Source of the DNA: Sarcomyxa edulis
Lineage: Eukaryota > Basidiomycota > Agaricomycetes > Agaricales > Mycenaceae
Reading direction: 5' to 3'
Length of the DNA stretch: 64,000 nucleotides
Assembly: GCA_009761415.1 (NCBI GenBank)
Contig: QUOL01000002.1
Coordinates: 2,108,001-2,172,000, forward strand
A program made the translations under genes and the position numbers. Below the pieces are notes generated by a model. That model ran no database searches and had not been told where the DNA came from. It saw only the letters and a list, made by a program, of their open reading frames with translations. Positions 61,749 through 64,000 of this stretch are shown in pieces; positions within the stretch are counted from its first letter, which is position 1; each line of letters opens with the position of its first letter.

Positions 61749-64000
61749 ATGTCGGGCAACCCTTTGGAAGCGGAATATGTCAATGAAGCGTCAGTTACTC
61801 GATTTCCTCCATCTTTGGCTTCTACTCATAAGTTATGCAGGCATGTTCAGGCATTTGCAGACGCCCTCCGCGCAGACGAGACGATCGCCGAACAGCAAGG
61901 AGAAACATCGTCTCCAGCTATCCCAAGCACGCCGATCGTATATACATCTCGTATCAGAAAGGTGTCGGCTTTGTCCGATTTCGCGCCCGTGAATTTGAGA
62001 GTGAAGAGGTGCGTCTTGGCTATGACTTTACAATCACGCGGCTTATGATTCTTTACACGCGGTTGTTGAATATTCAGACGAAGAAAAAAGGATAAACAGC
62101 ACAGTCAGAAGCGGCAGGATTGGCTATATCTCCTTCTACGATGGCCACTCCTGATATTTATATTTCTCTTCATTGGAGCCGAATTCGGGTTCTATGTTCT
62201 CATTCGGCAATTGGTTAACACCAAGGAATGGATATCAGCATGTACGGCGCGTGCTTCCAAGGCAAATGCAGACCTTTCTATTAACATCAGGTCTGTACAG
62301 GGCGTGGGCAGAAGGGAGTGCTTCGGAAGAAACTTCGTGGTTCAAGGAATTACCAGGTTAGTTATATGTCGATGCAATATACTGGATCTGCTCACTCGAG
62401 CCTGTCGTGCGCTATCGTCAGGAATGGAAAGAGGCAGCGGCAACGCTGGATGAATACCTATCCTTCGATCAGTGGAAAAAGGCAGACGAGGACCCTTATT
62501 ATGATTGGAGACTTGTTAGGAAAGTGAGAAAATCATTGAAGACTCTTCGAGAGAAGAACGACGCACGCGGAGTCCTTGGGGTACTGGAGACGTGTATACG
62601 TTCCAATTTTGCTGGGGTCGAATCCTCCAGGTAAATCGACCAGCTAGTCACCTTCGCACGATTTACTCATCAGATCCATAGACTTTATAGCGAAGTAAGA
62701 GCCATTTATTGCATATGCCTAGGGTCAGAACTGAAACATGCCTTAGACTTTCCTTGGAACAAAAGACTTGGTTGAATGTGAAGTGTTCGGTAGACATCCA
62801 CGAAAGACCATACTGACGATAAATATTCGCAGCTTATTTCATCGAACAAGAGAAAGCTCTCGAGTACATCCGGGAGTCACCACAGCTATCCAACGACGAG
62901 AAGAGGCGCTTCTTCAAGAGCGCCAACGCCAATCTCGGTACCACTGCGCTATGTTTGTCCGGAGGCGCGTCTTTTGGTTACTGTGCGTGCTCCATTGCCT
63001 ACAGTCTCTATCCTCACATTCAAGTCGAATCTATTCAGACCATTGCGGAGTTGTCAAGGCTTTTCTGGACGCTGGACTGTTACCCCGGGTGATTACTGGA
63101 ACCTCAGCAGGAGGGCTCATTGCAGCACTCGTTTGTACTCGAACAGATTCCGAACTCAAGCGACTGCTTGTTCCGGAGCTAGCAAATCGAATTACGGCTT
63201 GCGATGAGCCGTTTAGTGTTTGGTTCAAACGCTTTCGGTCAACAGGCGCCCGATTTGACAGCATCTTGTAAATAATTTGGTTTCTGTTCCACTGACTTCC
63301 CCTTATTGATTCACGATTATCACGCAGATGGGCAAGAAAGGTTGCTGCTCTCATATATCTGGGATTACTTAATAGTATATTGACATACTTCTATATAGTG
63401 CGCATTTTTTACCCGTGGATCCATGACTTTCAAAGAGGCATACATTCGGACTGGTCGTATCCTAAACATCTCTGTGATCCCAGCGGATCGACACTCGTAT
63501 GCACTTAGATTCATATGTCCCTCCGCATAGTCCTAACGACCTTCGCAGTCCCACGAAGCTCCTCAATTATATGACTGCTCCTGATACTATCATATGGACT
63601 GCTCTCATTGCCTCCGCCGCAGTACCAGGTCGGGAAAATCATATATCTCTATCCCACTTTCCCTCTGACATATTCTCTAGGGATTCTGAATCCCGTTGTA
63701 CTCATGCAGAAACTGAAGGATGGGAGTGTCGTACCGTGGAATTGGGGTAGCAGATTCAAGGACGGTTCTTTGAGGTTCGTCTCTCGAATGTACTGTCGTC
63801 ATCTTCATCTCTTCATCGAGACTTATCATTCGCAGAGTGGATATCCCTGTACAAGCACTAAACTTATATTTCAATGGTGCGTCCCTACATTTCCATCGTA
63901 GCGTTTAGCTACAGCAACAGTTTTTCCAATATAGTTACGCACCCGGTTGTATCGCAAGTAAACCCTCACGTTCATTTATTCTTTTTTGCCCCACGAGGAT
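61749..64000 (+). CDS. Patatin-like triacylglycerol lipase (Tgl3/4/5 group), 3' end missing
   Basis: Fourteen exons in the window: 61749-61789, 61841-62008, 62078-62360, 62401-62630, 62682-62694, 62747-62777, 62833-62982, 63039-63267, 63328-63340, 63399-63496, 63549-63628, 63681-63774, 63836-63876 and 63935-63957; a donor follows and the gene runs off the edge. A membrane segment (WPLLIFIFLFIGAEFGFYVL) and the family's YRQEW block precede the patatin domain. The oxyanion motif is LCLSGGASFGYYHCGVVKAF, the nucleophile elbow VITGTSAGGLIAAL, and the Asp of the dyad is in FKDGSLRVDIPV. Tgl enzymes mobilise lipid-droplet triacylglycerol. Two exons are only 13 nt; each restores family motifs (LYSE, WARK). 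Confidence 0.88.

Overview
The window is a gene-dense piece of a filamentous basidiomycete chromosome, most likely an agaricomycete. Almost every gene is split by many introns of about 45-70 bases with GT(A/G)NG...YAG ends, and I rebuilt about 170 of them by following reading frame and conserved protein motifs across junctions. Organism clues are a DASH-complex subunit, a Rim15-type kinase with a C-terminal receiver, a secreted GMC oxidoreductase, paired CipC-like proteins and several basidiomycete-style proteins without a named family. No transposase, reverse transcriptase, CRISPR array or bacterial-type operon was seen. All protein assignments come from reading motifs by eye; no database search was run.

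Layout. 1-12.7 kb: the end of a coiled-coil gene, an intron-containing tRNA-His, then RNase Z, THOC7, the SNARE Vti1, EMC3, the calcium sensor NCS-1/Frq1, a Cys-rich protein with a disordered tail, an Atg18-type PROPPIN and the kinetochore protein Dad4. 12.7-20.9 kb: a gap, then Vps52, a conserved protein of unknown function, Rpn11 and mitochondrial ribosomal protein bS18m. 21.3-30.1 kb: a 1,878-residue Rim15/Greatwall-type kinase facing a secreted GMC oxidoreductase. 30.8-36.2 kb: a UIM-containing protein, arginyltransferase Ate1 and mitochondrial inner-membrane protease Imp2. 36.5-41.2 kb: an intact sugar transporter beside a second transporter gene whose core has been deleted. 41.2-55.7 kb: an Slh1/ASCC3-type helicase with a degenerate second cassette, a kynurenine aminotransferase, a ferric reductase and the DNA glycosylase MutY. 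56.3-64 kb: an intronless membrane protein, two tandem CipC-like genes and a patatin-type lipase cut by the window end.

The genes are mostly unrelated housekeeping functions: membrane traffic, proteasome and N-degron turnover, tRNA and ribosome quality control, mitochondrial biogenesis and DNA repair. They are packed head-to-head (119-498 bp shared upstream regions) and tail-to-tail (as little as 34 bp between stops). No metabolic cluster or mobile island is evident. The oddest items are the transporter with an in-frame intron-to-intron deletion, the helicase with a dead C-terminal cassette and no second Sec63 domain, and five GC-AG introns.
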